Assembly: GCA_023460395.1 (NCBI GenBank)
Contig: JAEWQB010000018.1
Coordinates: 137,554 to 201,553, forward strand
DNA: 64,000 bases
Direction of reading: 5' to 3'
Source of the DNA: Pseudomonadota bacterium
GTDB lineage: Bacteria; Desulfobacterota; Desulfovibrionia; Desulfovibrionales; Desulfovibrionaceae
Made by a program: the position numbers and the translations under genes. This document shows, in pieces, positions 1 to 8,956 of the stretch. Numbering within the stretch: the first letter of the stretch is position 1; each line of letters starts with the position of its first letter. A model generated the notes under the pieces. That model was not told the DNA's origin, did no database searches, and saw only the letters and a program-made list of their open reading frames with translations.

Positions 1-14
1 AACAAGGAATCCGC

Positions 15-737
15 ATGGCGATGCTCGACACTCATTTTCTGCCCCCGCAGGGAGGCCGCTTGTCCCGGTCCGACGAAGCGGTGGCGGCCATTGAAAACAT
101 GATTTCCCAAAACGGCTGGCCTGTGGGGCACAAACTTCCCTCCCAACGCGCCCTTGCGGAAACACTGGAATTCAGTCGCCCGACCATTCGGGAGGCGCTG
201 GTTGCAATGGAAACCATGGGGCGTGTGAGCATACGACCGGGCAAAGGAGTTTTTTTGGCGGAACGCAAGGCGGCTGCCCCCGTGCCGGAGGCGGCTGCGG
301 ACGGCGTTTCTCTGGCGGGACGCGCCGCGCAGATGTATCAGTTTCGCTATGCGGTGGAACCCGCCATTGCGGGTTTGGTGGCGGTTAACGCCACTGCGGC
401 GCAGGTGGGCGATATGGAAGTGGTGGTGGCGTCCATGCGTGCTGCGGTGGAACGGCACGATCTGGCGGAATTTGCCCGGCAGGACTTCACCTTTCACTCC
501 ATTATGGTGGAAGCGGCGAACAACCTTTTCTTCACCAGAGCCATTTCTCCGTTTTTGGGATTGTTCCACGAAAGCCAAACCTTGCCATTATCCATCCATG
601 ACGGCGTGGAAGATACCCTCAACGAGCATGAGGCAATCATGCATAGCCTGCGCAAGCGGGACTCTCTTGCCGCCCGCGCAGCCATGGAACGCCATATTCA
701 GGGCGTGGCGCGCCGGGCCGGAGCCGGGCCGCTGTAA
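15..737 (+). CDS. FadR-subfamily GntR transcriptional regulator
   Basis: A 240-residue DNA-binding regulator. Residues about 20-85 form a GntR winged helix (PSQRALAETL, then RPTIREALVAMETMG and the wing RPGKGVFL). Residues about 105-235 are the all-helical FCD ligand domain, whose conserved His residues (FTFHSIM, NEHEAIM) usually bind a metal and a small acid. The start follows AAGGAA seven bases upstream; the promoter lies outside the window. It is convergent with the choline operon and may or may not control it. The ligand cannot be told from sequence. Confidence 0.9.
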   Translation: MAMLDTHFLPPQGGRLSRSDEAVAAIENMISQNGWPVGHKLPSQRALAETLEFSRPTIREALVAMETMGRVSIRPGKGVFLAERKAAAPVPEAAADGVSLAGRAAQMYQFRYAVEPAIAGLVAVNATAAQVGDMEVVVASMRAAVERHDLAEFARQDFTFHSIMVEAANNLFFTRAISPFLGLFHESQTLPLSIHDGVEDTLNEHEAIMHSLRKRDSLAARAAMERHIQGVARRAGAGPL

Positions 738-871
738 CTTCGCAGTCCGCCCACTGTCCTCTCCATATTCCCGCAGAACCGGGAACATTGCACATTTTCT
801 TACCGGAAACAGTCCGCCCCGCAGCGCCCTATCATGGGGCGCAGATGTTTTCGCGGCGCGATTGCCCACAG

Positions 872-903
872 ACAAAAGCCCCCGGTTCCACTGAACCGGG
901 GGC
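872..903 (-). terminator. Rho-independent terminator of the choline operon
   Basis: A perfect 11-bp GC-rich stem (878-888 with 893-903) and a 4-base loop. On the minus strand it is followed by TTTT, as expected for the end of the transcript that leaves the choline-binding protein gene at 1024. Confidence 0.85.
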
Positions 904-1023
904 AACACTATCTTGCGTACCTGCGCGTACTCTCCTGCGATACTCCGAAGCAGGTACTGTGCGGGCATCCGGGCAGGGCCGCCCCAGTTCCCCCACCCGT
1001 GGGGCAAAGAACGCTGGCTGTGG

Positions 1024-2016
1024 CTATTGCGCGTTCAACCACGCCTCCCACACCGGCAAGGCGGGTTTACCGTCACGCGTGGTCACTCCGGTTAACCACT
1101 GCCTGCTGATGTCCGGGTGCCGTCTGATCCACGCCAAACCAGCCGCCAGCGGGGCTATCGATTCGTCTTCGTGCAGCGCCGTCATGATCTGGTTCATCAT
1201 ATCCAGCGGGAATGTAAAATTGGCAAGAAACCGCACGACATTAGGCTGCTCTGCATCGAACCCCGCCCGATAATTGGTATACACGGTAGCCATGCCGTTT
1301 TCCGGGCCAAACGTTTCATCCGTGCTGCCCGTCAAATAGCCAAGGTCCATAACCTCATTCATGTAATGGGGAGTCCAGCCCAAAAAAACAATCCACCGCT
1401 TATTACGAACGGCGTCCTGCACCTGCCCCAGCATGCCCGCTTCGCTGGAGGGGATCAGGTCAAACGAACCAAGACCAAACATATCGGCATCAATCATCGC
1501 CTGAATAATCTCATTGCCGTCGTTCCCTTCCTCTATGCCATAAATCTTGTGATCCAGAGCATCTGCGTAACGGACAATATCAGAAAAGTCCTTCAATCCG
1601 CCTTCTAGCACATAGGCGGGAGCAGCCAGTGTATACTGCGCTCCGGTCATGTTGGGAACAAACTTCACAACAGTACCTTTGGCAAAGTACGTCTCGGCAA
1701 GCGTCTTCATGGAAGGCATCCAGTTGCCCAGAAAAACATCCGCTTCGCCGGTATCCATGGCTTTGTAAGCCACCGGCACCGAGAGCATGTAGCTTTCGGC
1801 CTTATAGCCGAGCGCCTTCAAAATACTCACGCCCAGTTCGGTCTTCACCGTAACGCCCGTCCAACTGACGCTGGCAAAACGAATAGCCTCACGCGCATAC
1901 GCAGGTGCGCCGCATAGCGCACTAAGCAACAGGCAGACGGCAAGCGCGGCGACCATGCCGCGAAAGCGGAAACTACGGATGCGGTCTGCCTCAGGGAAAA
2001 TGAAATGGGAATGCAT
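1024..2016 (-). CDS. choX: Choline/betaine ABC transporter substrate-binding protein (ChoX-like)
   Basis: A periplasmic OpuAC-type binding protein of 330 residues. An N-terminal signal peptide (hydrophobic core about residues 22-40, APAYA cleavage region) precedes the two-lobed domain. Aromatic cage positions of choline binders are visible: Trp in SWTGVTV, Trp in GNWMPSM, Asn in EEGNDGN and Trp in LGWTPHY. The C-terminal WLTGVTTRDGKP resembles the WLAGVTT segment of ChoX rather than ProX. GGAGA lies six bases before the ATG. It is the last gene of a regulator-betA-betB-choX operon, 71 bases after betB. No permease or ATPase gene is nearby, so it must partner with one encoded elsewhere. Confidence 0.85.
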   Translation of the reverse strand: MHSHFIFPEADRIRSFRFRGMVAALAVCLLLSALCGAPAYAREAIRFASVSWTGVTVKTELGVSILKALGYKAESYMLSVPVAYKAMDTGEADVFLGNWMPSMKTLAETYFAKGTVVKFVPNMTGAQYTLAAPAYVLEGGLKDFSDIVRYADALDHKIYGIEEGNDGNEIIQAMIDADMFGLGSFDLIPSSEAGMLGQVQDAVRNKRWIVFLGWTPHYMNEVMDLGYLTGSTDETFGPENGMATVYTNYRAGFDAEQPNVVRFLANFTFPLDMMNQIMTALHEDESIAPLAAGLAWIRRHPDISRQWLTGVTTRDGKPALPVWEAWLNAQ

Positions 2017-2087
2017 GATCTCTCCTTTCGGGTGCGGCGCACAGGCGCGGCCCTTCCTCGCGGGAGCAAGTGGACCGCGCGCACCAG

Positions 2088-3563
2088 CTACCCGCCAAAC
2101 CAGAGCAACGGTTTGGGTTGAGGGTTCCGAAAAACATGTTTCTGCTCAAGGTATTCCTCAAGCCCGGCACGACCCAGCTCCCGGCCTATGCCCGATTGTT
2201 TGTAGCCGCCCCACGGGGCCTGGACGAAGTACACGTTAAAATCGTTCACCCACACCGTGCCAAAGCGCAGCGCCTTGGACACGCGCTGTTGCCGGTCTGA
2301 ATCGCGTGTCCAAAAACCGGCTGAAAGCCCGTAGGTGGTGTCGTTGGCAAGCCGGACCGCGTCTTCCTCGGTGGTAAAGCGCTCCACCGTAATTACCGGG
2401 CCGAACACCTCCTCGCGCACCACACGCATGGAGTTGTCACACCCGGTGAGCAACGTGGGGAGTAAATAAAAGCCGTGTTGCAGAGCCGGGTCGTCAGGCC
2501 GGGCCCCACCCACCGCCAGCGTAGCACCTTCCGCCCGCCCCAGTGCAATGTACTGTTCCACCTTTTCCCGGTGCCGGGCAGAGATAAGCGGCCCCATCTG
2601 GGTGCCTTCCTGCGTCCCGTTTCCTATACGAATGCGACGCATCCGTGTGGCGAGTTGTTCCACAAAGGCATCGTGGATACTCTCGTGCAGCAACAACCGC
2701 GCTCCGGCGGAGCATATCTGGCCCGCATGGAAAAACACCGCGTTTAGCGCATAATCCAGAGCTGCCTCCATATCCGCGTCAGCAAAAACAATATTGGGAT
2801 TTTTGCCGCCCAATTCCAACGCGACTTTTTTGGCATTGCCGCTGGCTGCCCGCATAATATGACGTCCGGTGGCAAGACCGCCGGTGAAAGAAATCAGATC
2901 CACGTCGTCACTTTCCGCCAGTTCCGCCCCCACGGGATCGCCCGCACCAAGCACCAAATTCACCACTCCGGGCGGAAACCCCGCCGCTTCCGCCAGCTCT
3001 GTGATGCGAATGGTCGTCAGCGGGGTTATCTCACTGGGCTTCATAACAATGGTGCATCCCGCCACCAGCGCGGGAGCCATTTTCCACGAGGCTTGCAGGA
3101 GCGGATAATTCCATGGTGAAATCTGCCCGCACACGCCCACAGGCTCGCGCAGCAGGGCGCTGTGCGTCCCCTTTATGGGGTTTTCCAGCGGCTCCTCAGC
3201 CATGGCGGGCTCCGCAATGTCGGCATAATACCGGAAGATGTTCGCCACATCGTCCATGTCCCAACGGCTTTCTTCCGTGGTTTTGCCGGTGTCCAGCGTT
3301 TCCAGCGCCGCCAATTCCTCACGGTGAGCCGCCACGGCATCCCCCAGCGCCCGCACCAGCGCAGCACGCTCTGCCACAGGCAGACCGGACCAGACGCCAC
3401 CATCAAACGCGGCCCGCGCAGCGGAAATAGCCTGTCGGGCGTCCTCACGGGTACCCTCCGCCACCGTGGCTATCACCTCCCCGGTGCAGGGACTGATAAT
3501 ATCCCGTGTGGCGGTGCCGGTCCCGTGCGTCCAGCGCCCGTGTATGTACATGCCGTTGTGCAT
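2088..3563 (-). CDS. betB: Betaine aldehyde dehydrogenase
   Basis: Oxidises betaine aldehyde to glycine betaine with NAD(P)+, the second step of choline oxidation, in the cytoplasm. The 491-residue protein has the full ALDH fold: cofactor motif ISPWNYPLLQ and Lys in VMKPSE, catalytic Glu in ALELGGKNPN, catalytic Cys in FHAGQICSAGARL, and the C-terminal EEVFGPVI block. I chose the ATG at 3563 because AAGGAG sits eight bases before it; the reading frame stays open 72 bases further upstream without a comparable site. It lies between betA and choX. Substrate assignment rests mainly on operon context, since ALDH paralogues look alike. Confidence 0.88.
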   Translation of the reverse strand: MHNGMYIHGRWTHGTGTATRDIISPCTGEVIATVAEGTREDARQAISAARAAFDGGVWSGLPVAERAALVRALGDAVAAHREELAALETLDTGKTTEESRWDMDDVANIFRYYADIAEPAMAEEPLENPIKGTHSALLREPVGVCGQISPWNYPLLQASWKMAPALVAGCTIVMKPSEITPLTTIRITELAEAAGFPPGVVNLVLGAGDPVGAELAESDDVDLISFTGGLATGRHIMRAASGNAKKVALELGGKNPNIVFADADMEAALDYALNAVFFHAGQICSAGARLLLHESIHDAFVEQLATRMRRIRIGNGTQEGTQMGPLISARHREKVEQYIALGRAEGATLAVGGARPDDPALQHGFYLLPTLLTGCDNSMRVVREEVFGPVITVERFTTEEDAVRLANDTTYGLSAGFWTRDSDRQQRVSKALRFGTVWVNDFNVYFVQAPWGGYKQSGIGRELGRAGLEEYLEQKHVFRNPQPKPLLWFGG

Positions 3564-3678
3564 ACGAAATCTCCTTGCAATACCGTGTGCAGTTCCCCCT
3601 GCCTGCTGACAAACCAAGGGGGGAAACGTCCGCACGCCGCATGGCGGCAGCCGTCATAGAAAACACCCGGACGCGCGG

Positions 3679-3709
3679 GCCGCCCTGCCGGATATACCGG
3701 CAGGGCGGC
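3679..3709. repeat. Intercistronic hairpin between betA and betB
   Basis: A perfect 13-bp inverted repeat with a 5-base loop in the 159-base gap between betA and betB. No T-run follows on either strand, so it is more likely an mRNA-stabilising or attenuating structure than a full terminator. Confidence 0.6.
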
Positions 3710-3722
3710 GTGCACGTGACAC

Positions 3723-5402
3723 TTAGCTTTTGGGTTGCGCCGCACCTGCGGCGGGACCGGCTGACCGGCGATAGAAAGGAACCTGCGCCGCTTCCAGTGG
3801 GGTATTACCCAAAATGATATCAGCGGCTTTTTCCGCCACCATCATCACGGGGGCGTAGATATTTCCGTTGGTGATACTGGGAAAAATGGACGCGTCCACC
3901 ACGCGCAGATTACGCGCACCGCGCACCGCAAGGCCGGAGTCCACCACCGCCATATCGTCATACCCCATCCTGCATGTACAACTGGGGTGGTAGGCGCTTT
4001 CTCCTTCGCGGGCCACGAAGTCCAAAATTTCCTCATCAGTCTGGGCACTACTGCCGGGAGCCAGTTCCTTACCCCGGAACCGGTCAAAGGCGGGCTGCTC
4101 CATAATACGCCGGGTGCAGCGAATAGCTTCTACCCATTCCCGGCGTTCCTGCTCGGTGGATAGGTAGTTGAATAAAATGGCGGGATGCTCCGTGGGGTCG
4201 GCGCTTTTCAGCTTCACATGCCCACGCACGTCGGTATTCATTGGCCCGACATGGCACTGATACCCGTGCCCCTCTTGCGGAGCGGAGCCGTCATACCGGA
4301 TGGCGATGGGCAAAAAGTGATACTGAATATTGGGATATTCCACCTGATCGTTGCCCCGGATAAATCCTCCGGCTTCAAAATGATTCGTGGCCGCCTCCCC
4401 CGTGCGCCCGAACAGCCATTTCAGACCGATCCACGGCTGGTTGTACCACTTAAGCGCGGGATACATGCTTACCGGTTCCGTGCAGGCGTACTGCACGTAC
4501 AATTCCAGATGATCCTGCAAGTTTTCGCCTACACCGGGCAAATCCACCACAGACTGAATGCCGAGACGCGACAGTTCCTCCGCATTTCCCACACCGGAAA
4601 TCTGGAGCAATTGCGGGGAGTTAATAGCCCCTCCGCAGCAGATAATTTCACCGCCGTATACCTGCCGTACCGTTTTCCCCCGGCGATATTCCACCCCCAC
4701 AGCGGTCACACCATCGAACAAAATACGCGTGGCATGTGCCCGGCAGCGGATTGTCAGATTACGCCGGCTCTTCACCGGATGCACATAGGCCCGCGCGGCA
4801 TTATGGCGGCGCCCGCGATACGTGGTGCGTTCAAACTTGCCAAAACCTTCCTGCTGAAAGCCATTCACATTGTCTGTCAGCGGATACCCTGCTTCCTGTG
4901 CGGCCTGAAAAAATGCACCGAACAACGGGCTTTCACACTCCGGCTCGGTCAAATAAAGCGGACCACCTGTCCCCTGATAGCCGTCATTCCCGGAAAGGCT
5001 GTATTCATACCGGCGGAAATAAGGCAGGCAATGGCTATAATCCCACGCTTCCAACCCTTTGTTGGCAGCCCATTTTTCATAATCCATGGCATTGCCGCGA
5101 ATATGAATCATTCCGTTGATACAGCTAGAGCCACCCAGCACCTTGCCGCGCGGTTGGTAGATGCGGCGGTTATGCATATGCGGTTCCGGCTCAGACTCGT
5201 ACCACCAGTTATACATCCGGCTTTGCAGGGGATAGGTGAGGGCGGCGGGCATGTGGATGCGGAAGTCGAGCCTGAAGTCCGGCAGCCCTGCTTCCAGCAC
5301 AAGGACGGATGCGTGGGGATTCGCGCTAAGACGGTTGGCCAGCACACTGCCTGCCGAGCCGCCCCCCACGATGATGTAGTCATATGATTTCGAGCGTGCC
5401 AT
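3723..5402 (-). CDS. betA: Choline dehydrogenase
   Basis: A GMC-family flavoprotein of 559 residues that oxidises choline to betaine aldehyde and feeds electrons to the membrane chain. FAD-binding motif GGGSAGSVLANRLS is at residues 13-26, with LEAG closing the Rossmann fold. The GMC signature RGKVLGGSSCINGM and the second signature with GAINSPQLLQISGVGN follow. Catalytic His is in YHPSCTCRMG and the Asn in NGNIYAPV. Length and sequence match E. coli BetA closely throughout (MPAAL, NRR, NHFEAGGFIR, NIQYHFLP). AAGGAG precedes the ATG. It follows the regulator by 32 bases and precedes betB, so the two enzymes form the choline-to-betaine pathway. Confidence 0.93.
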   Translation of the reverse strand: MARSKSYDYIIVGGGSAGSVLANRLSANPHASVLVLEAGLPDFRLDFRIHMPAALTYPLQSRMYNWWYESEPEPHMHNRRIYQPRGKVLGGSSCINGMIHIRGNAMDYEKWAANKGLEAWDYSHCLPYFRRYEYSLSGNDGYQGTGGPLYLTEPECESPLFGAFFQAAQEAGYPLTDNVNGFQQEGFGKFERTTYRGRRHNAARAYVHPVKSRRNLTIRCRAHATRILFDGVTAVGVEYRRGKTVRQVYGGEIICCGGAINSPQLLQISGVGNAEELSRLGIQSVVDLPGVGENLQDHLELYVQYACTEPVSMYPALKWYNQPWIGLKWLFGRTGEAATNHFEAGGFIRGNDQVEYPNIQYHFLPIAIRYDGSAPQEGHGYQCHVGPMNTDVRGHVKLKSADPTEHPAILFNYLSTEQERREWVEAIRCTRRIMEQPAFDRFRGKELAPGSSAQTDEEILDFVAREGESAYHPSCTCRMGYDDMAVVDSGLAVRGARNLRVVDASIFPSITNGNIYAPVMMVAEKAADIILGNTPLEAAQVPFYRRSAGPAAGAAQPKS

Positions 5403-5434
5403 GTATGCTCCTTATGTAATGCCCCTGAGGGCCG

Positions 5435-6271
5435 TTATTTGGGAGGATCGCAGATATCGGCGAAACGCTCCGCCATTCTGCTGTCTTCCAGAACAGACGC
5501 ATCCCCGACTGCGGCGCACGCGAGAACTTCCCCCCGGTGGCACGCGCGGTCCCGTGCCGCGTCAACACAATCTCTGAGCAGCAGATAGTGGTGGGCAACC
5601 AACGCGGAGCACCGCATCACATCGCCTTCAGCCAAGGCAATAGCGGTAGCCAGCCAATTTTTGGCAGTGCGTTCCCGGAATTCCTGATCCTCATACAGCG
5701 CGTAATCCTGCGAGCTGAACCCCAGTTGCAACGCGCTCATTACCCATTCAAACACGGGGTTACCGCTCATGCGGGCGAACCGCAGGTTGAGTTCCCGGTC
5801 CAATTCTCCCAGATGGTGCATGTCGGTTTCCGGCTCCAGCGCCAGACGCACCAGCTCGCGCGCCCCCCGGACCAGCGCAGCCTTGTCCTCGCTGCTGCCT
5901 TCAACCGCCGCCAGCAGCACGAGAGTGCGGTCCATGCTTTCCCGAAAGGCGACAACGTGCCGGGGGGCCACACGGTTTTGCCGTAAGAACAACGCAAGCG
6001 ACTCGCTGACACTCGCCACATCGATCTGTTTGACATAGGTTCCGCCCCGCGAACCTTTGCGGACCTCAAGCATGCCCTTCTGGCGCAGCATCTTCAGCGC
6101 CTCGCGGACGACTCCGCGTCCCGTGCCGAACAGATGCTGCAATTCGCGTTCGCTGGGCAGGCTTTCGCCGGGAGAAACCGCACCGCTTAAAATAGCGGCT
6201 TCCAGTTGCAGTGCCACGTCTTCAGTGGCTCTGCCCACACGGGCCGGAGTAAAAACAGGAAAGTCACTCAT
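5435..6271 (-). CDS. FadR-type GntR regulator of the choline operon
   Basis: A 278-residue GntR/FCD regulator. The winged helix spans residues about 10-75 (LPSERELQHLFGTGRGVVREALKMLRQKGML, with wing RKGSRGGTYV). The FCD domain follows, but its usual HxxxH metal site is less clear than in the first regulator. The start at 6271 was chosen because GAGGA lies six bases upstream; an open extension of 36 codons has no such site and would overlap one operator. It is the first gene of the choline operon, 32 bases before betA. Two TGGTNNNACCA palindromes upstream suggest autoregulation. The effector is probably choline-related, by context only. Confidence 0.88.
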   Translation of the reverse strand: MSDFPVFTPARVGRATEDVALQLEAAILSGAVSPGESLPSERELQHLFGTGRGVVREALKMLRQKGMLEVRKGSRGGTYVKQIDVASVSESLALFLRQNRVAPRHVVAFRESMDRTLVLLAAVEGSSEDKAALVRGARELVRLALEPETDMHHLGELDRELNLRFARMSGNPVFEWVMSALQLGFSSQDYALYEDQEFRERTAKNWLATAIALAEGDVMRCSALVAHHYLLLRDCVDAARDRACHRGEVLACAAVGDASVLEDSRMAERFADICDPPK

Positions 6272-6348
6272 AATATTCCTCATTCCGCGTAAAGCGGCCT
6301 GACGACAAAACAACCTTCTTACCGGGAGAGGACGCATTTTCGCCTCCA

Positions 6349-6363
6349 AATGGTAGGACCATT
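6349..6363. promoter_or_regulatory. Proximal FadR-type operator
   Basis: The palindrome AATGGTAGGACCATT matches the TGGTNNNACCA consensus known for FadR-subfamily GntR proteins. It lies about 78 bases upstream of the operon regulator start, where it would cover a promoter. Confidence 0.75.
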
Positions 6364-6498
6364 GTGCAAAACAGAGCACGCAGTGTCAACCCCAACGCTC
6401 CAATCAACAACTGAGAAACATCAATCACGAGGATATCTAGGCGTATTTACCCGCATATTTCCCAAAGCACGTGATTCGACAAAATATTCACGCCGCAC

Positions 6499-6513
6499 AA
6501 TGGTACGACCATT
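6499..6513. promoter_or_regulatory. Distal FadR-type operator
   Basis: The palindrome AATGGTACGACCATT differs from the proximal site only in the central spacer. The two centres are exactly 150 bases apart, a distance that would permit DNA looping by a dimer-of-dimers. Confidence 0.72.
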
Positions 6514-6554
6514 ATACGCCATAAGCCCGATTCGGCTCGCCCCAGCACATAACG

Positions 6555-6593
6555 ACAGCGCTCCCGCACGGAAGTTCCATGCGGGAGCGCTGT
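6555..6593. repeat. 14-bp perfect inverted repeat
   Basis: Perfect stem 6555-6568 with 6580-6593 and an 11-base loop. It sits between the divergent regulatory region and the helicase terminator. No T-run follows on either strand, so its role is open: a back-up terminator or an mRNA end structure. Confidence 0.5.
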
Positions 6594-6635
6594 ATACGCG
6601 AAACACTAGCTAGGCCCATGCCGAATGCGGCAGTT

Positions 6636-6663
6636 AGAAAAACGGCCCTCTGCGGAGGACCGT
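6636..6663 (-). terminator. Rho-independent terminator of the helicase gene
   Basis: On the minus strand a 9-bp stem (one G-U pair) with a 4-base loop ends in TTTTT, 44 bases after the helicase stop codon. Confidence 0.8.
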
Positions 6664-6706
6664 AGCGGAAACAGACAGGAGAACCGGGGAAATGGTGGAC
6701 ACCCAG

Positions 6707-8932
6707 CTATTCATCCATAATCAGATACGCTTCCATGATGACCTTAAGGCCAAATCCGGGGAAGTTCACCCGGTACTTATCTGGCGGCACATGCTGTACT
6801 AATTTACCGCGACCAAAAATTTTGTGCGTGCAATACCCCAAACGACGCGGGCTGGCGGGTCCGGGCACCGGTTCTGGAACAGCGGAGGACTCCGGCTCCA
6901 TGCATTCAGGCGCGTCCGGCGGCAGAAAAATGCCTGCGGGCATGTGCCCCGGAGCGGCCCTGCGCCCGTTAGCGTCAAAAGCCGCGCCGTCCCCGCCCAA
7001 ACGCATGGTCTGCTGCGCAGGAAGCTCCCGCCGCATCAATCCACCGGTATAGTTTTCCCGCCATTCCTCAAATAAATACGCGGGCAAATCGCGCACAAAC
7101 GGGCTAGGCGCGGCGGGTTCATTCCCCCCGCCGGAGCGGCTGTAAAGCGACACCGGGGAAAATAGTCCCAAATATTCCCTCGCCCGCGTGCACGCAACGT
7201 ACATAAGCCGCCGTTCTTCCTCCAAATCTTCCGCCTTTTGCAAGGCCTGCCGAGAAGGAAAACGCTCTTCCACCAAATCAATAATGAGCACGGCGTCCCA
7301 CTCCAACCCCTTGGCGGAGTGCACGGTGGAAAGGGTGATATGGTTTTCCGCCGTGGCAGCGTCTGGGTTAGGATCTTCCAACGACAGGTCGGAAACAAAC
7401 AAGTCCAAATCACGATAGGTGGCTGCGATCTGCACCAACTGATCCAGCCCATGTTCCCGACGTGGATAATCGTCCGGGTACAGCGCCATAAGCCGGGGCT
7501 TATAATGCTCCAACACCGCTTCCAGCACCTCGGCTGGCTCATGGTGCTGCCGCCGCAACGTATCCACCAACTGCAAGTCTGCTGCAAAATCTGGGTATTT
7601 TTTCAGCCCCTTATCCAACTGCGCGGGATTGTCCACGCGGGAAGCCTCATACAACTTGAGGCTGGTTTTCGGTCCCACGCCCTTTACATTGCCAGCAAGA
7701 CGCTGGAACGCGGGAAGGTCTAACGGGTTGAGCATAAGCCGCACGTAGCTCATCACATCTTTGACATGGGCCGCGTCGGAATATTTTAGCCCCCCGTATT
7801 TCTTAAACGGAATACCCGCTTTGCCCAGTTCCATTTCCAGATGATAGGATTGGTAGCCCGCGCGGAACAACACCGCGATTTCTCCGGCGTCGTACAGAGC
7901 GCGCAGCTTCACGACGCGATCCGCCACCAGCCGCGCCTGTGTGAGGTCCGACAGAGGACGGAACAACTGGGGCAAATCCCCCCCTGTACGGCGTGTAAAC
8001 AACGTTTTATGAAAAGCGGCAGGCGCGTCTTCTAAAATGGCATTGGTTACATCCAGCACGGGTTGAACAGAGCGGTAGTTTTCCTCCAGCTTGATGAGCC
8101 GGGTGCCGGGGAACATATTAGGAAAGTCCAAAATATTCTGCACATTGGCCCCGCGAAACGCGTAAATGGACTGCGCATCATCCCCCACAGCCATAATGTT
8201 GCGGTGCCCACCAGCCAACAGGTGCACTAACCGCGCCTGCACGAGGTTTGTGTCTTGGTATTCGTCCACCATAATATAGCGATAGCGCTGGCGGTACAGG
8301 TCAAGCAGTTCGGGACGGGAGCGTAGCAGACCTTCCAGCTCAAAAAGCAAATCATCATAATCCAGCAAGCCGTGGTTTCGCTTGTACGCGCCGTACCCTT
8401 CAGCGATTCGTGCAAGGTCGTCCCGGTATGGAGCCAGATGAAACGCCTCACGCTGCAACACGTCCCCTAGGTCGCGCTCCTTGTTACGCGCCTTGGACAG
8501 CAATCCCATAACCGTAGCCGTTTTGGGAAAGGACTTATCCCCCTTACCCACGGCAAGCGTGTCCTTGCAGTACTTTAACGCCTCGGTAGCATCAGCCGCG
8601 TCCATGATGGATACACCGTTTTCACATCCCTCCGGGGGGTGCTGGCGCAGTATGGAATACGCAAACCCGTGGAATGTGCCGCCGGAGACTCCGCCAATTC
8701 CCCTGCCCAGCAAACTCTCCGCCCGGTGCAACATTTCCTGCGAAGCCTTGCGGGTGAAGGTGAGCAAGAGAATTTCGTATGCCGGAATGCCCTGTTCCAC
8801 CATGTGGGCCAGCCGGTATACCACGGTGCGCGTCTTGCCGGAGCCTGCGCCCGCGATGCACAGAACTGGCCCCTCCAACGTCATGGCGGCTTCGTACTGT
8901 GCGGGATTCAGTTCATTGCGGTACTCTATCAT
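6707..8932 (-). CDS. UvrD/PcrA-like ATP-dependent DNA helicase
   Basis: A superfamily 1A 3'-5' helicase of 741 residues. Motifs in order: Q-motif region LNPAQYEAA (residues 8-16), Walker A AGAGSGKTR, motif Ia LLLTFTRKAS, Walker B DEYQDTN, motif III GDDAQSIYAFRGA, motif IV LEENYRS, motif V TVHSAKGLEWD and motif VI RLMYVACTRA. The C-terminus (CTHKIFGRGKLVQHV) resembles the RNA-polymerase-binding Tudor-like tail of PcrA. It follows the phosphodiesterase gene by 24 bases and ends at its own terminator. Whether it is the main UvrD or a second paralogue cannot be decided from this window. Probable roles are excision repair and removal of transcription or replication blocks. Confidence 0.92.
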   Translation of the reverse strand: MIEYRNELNPAQYEAAMTLEGPVLCIAGAGSGKTRTVVYRLAHMVEQGIPAYEILLLTFTRKASQEMLHRAESLLGRGIGGVSGGTFHGFAYSILRQHPPEGCENGVSIMDAADATEALKYCKDTLAVGKGDKSFPKTATVMGLLSKARNKERDLGDVLQREAFHLAPYRDDLARIAEGYGAYKRNHGLLDYDDLLFELEGLLRSRPELLDLYRQRYRYIMVDEYQDTNLVQARLVHLLAGGHRNIMAVGDDAQSIYAFRGANVQNILDFPNMFPGTRLIKLEENYRSVQPVLDVTNAILEDAPAAFHKTLFTRRTGGDLPQLFRPLSDLTQARLVADRVVKLRALYDAGEIAVLFRAGYQSYHLEMELGKAGIPFKKYGGLKYSDAAHVKDVMSYVRLMLNPLDLPAFQRLAGNVKGVGPKTSLKLYEASRVDNPAQLDKGLKKYPDFAADLQLVDTLRRQHHEPAEVLEAVLEHYKPRLMALYPDDYPRREHGLDQLVQIAATYRDLDLFVSDLSLEDPNPDAATAENHITLSTVHSAKGLEWDAVLIIDLVEERFPSRQALQKAEDLEEERRLMYVACTRAREYLGLFSPVSLYSRSGGGNEPAAPSPFVRDLPAYLFEEWRENYTGGLMRRELPAQQTMRLGGDGAAFDANGRRAAPGHMPAGIFLPPDAPECMEPESSAVPEPVPGPASPRRLGYCTHKIFGRGKLVQHVPPDKYRVNFPGFGLKVIMEAYLIMDE

Positions 8933-8956
8933 GAGACTCGTAACACCTTGCTACCG

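Noticed and set aside
4185..5387. 400-codon plus-strand open frame
   Set aside because: It is the antisense shadow of betA, which has full GMC motifs, and it has no recognisable domain.
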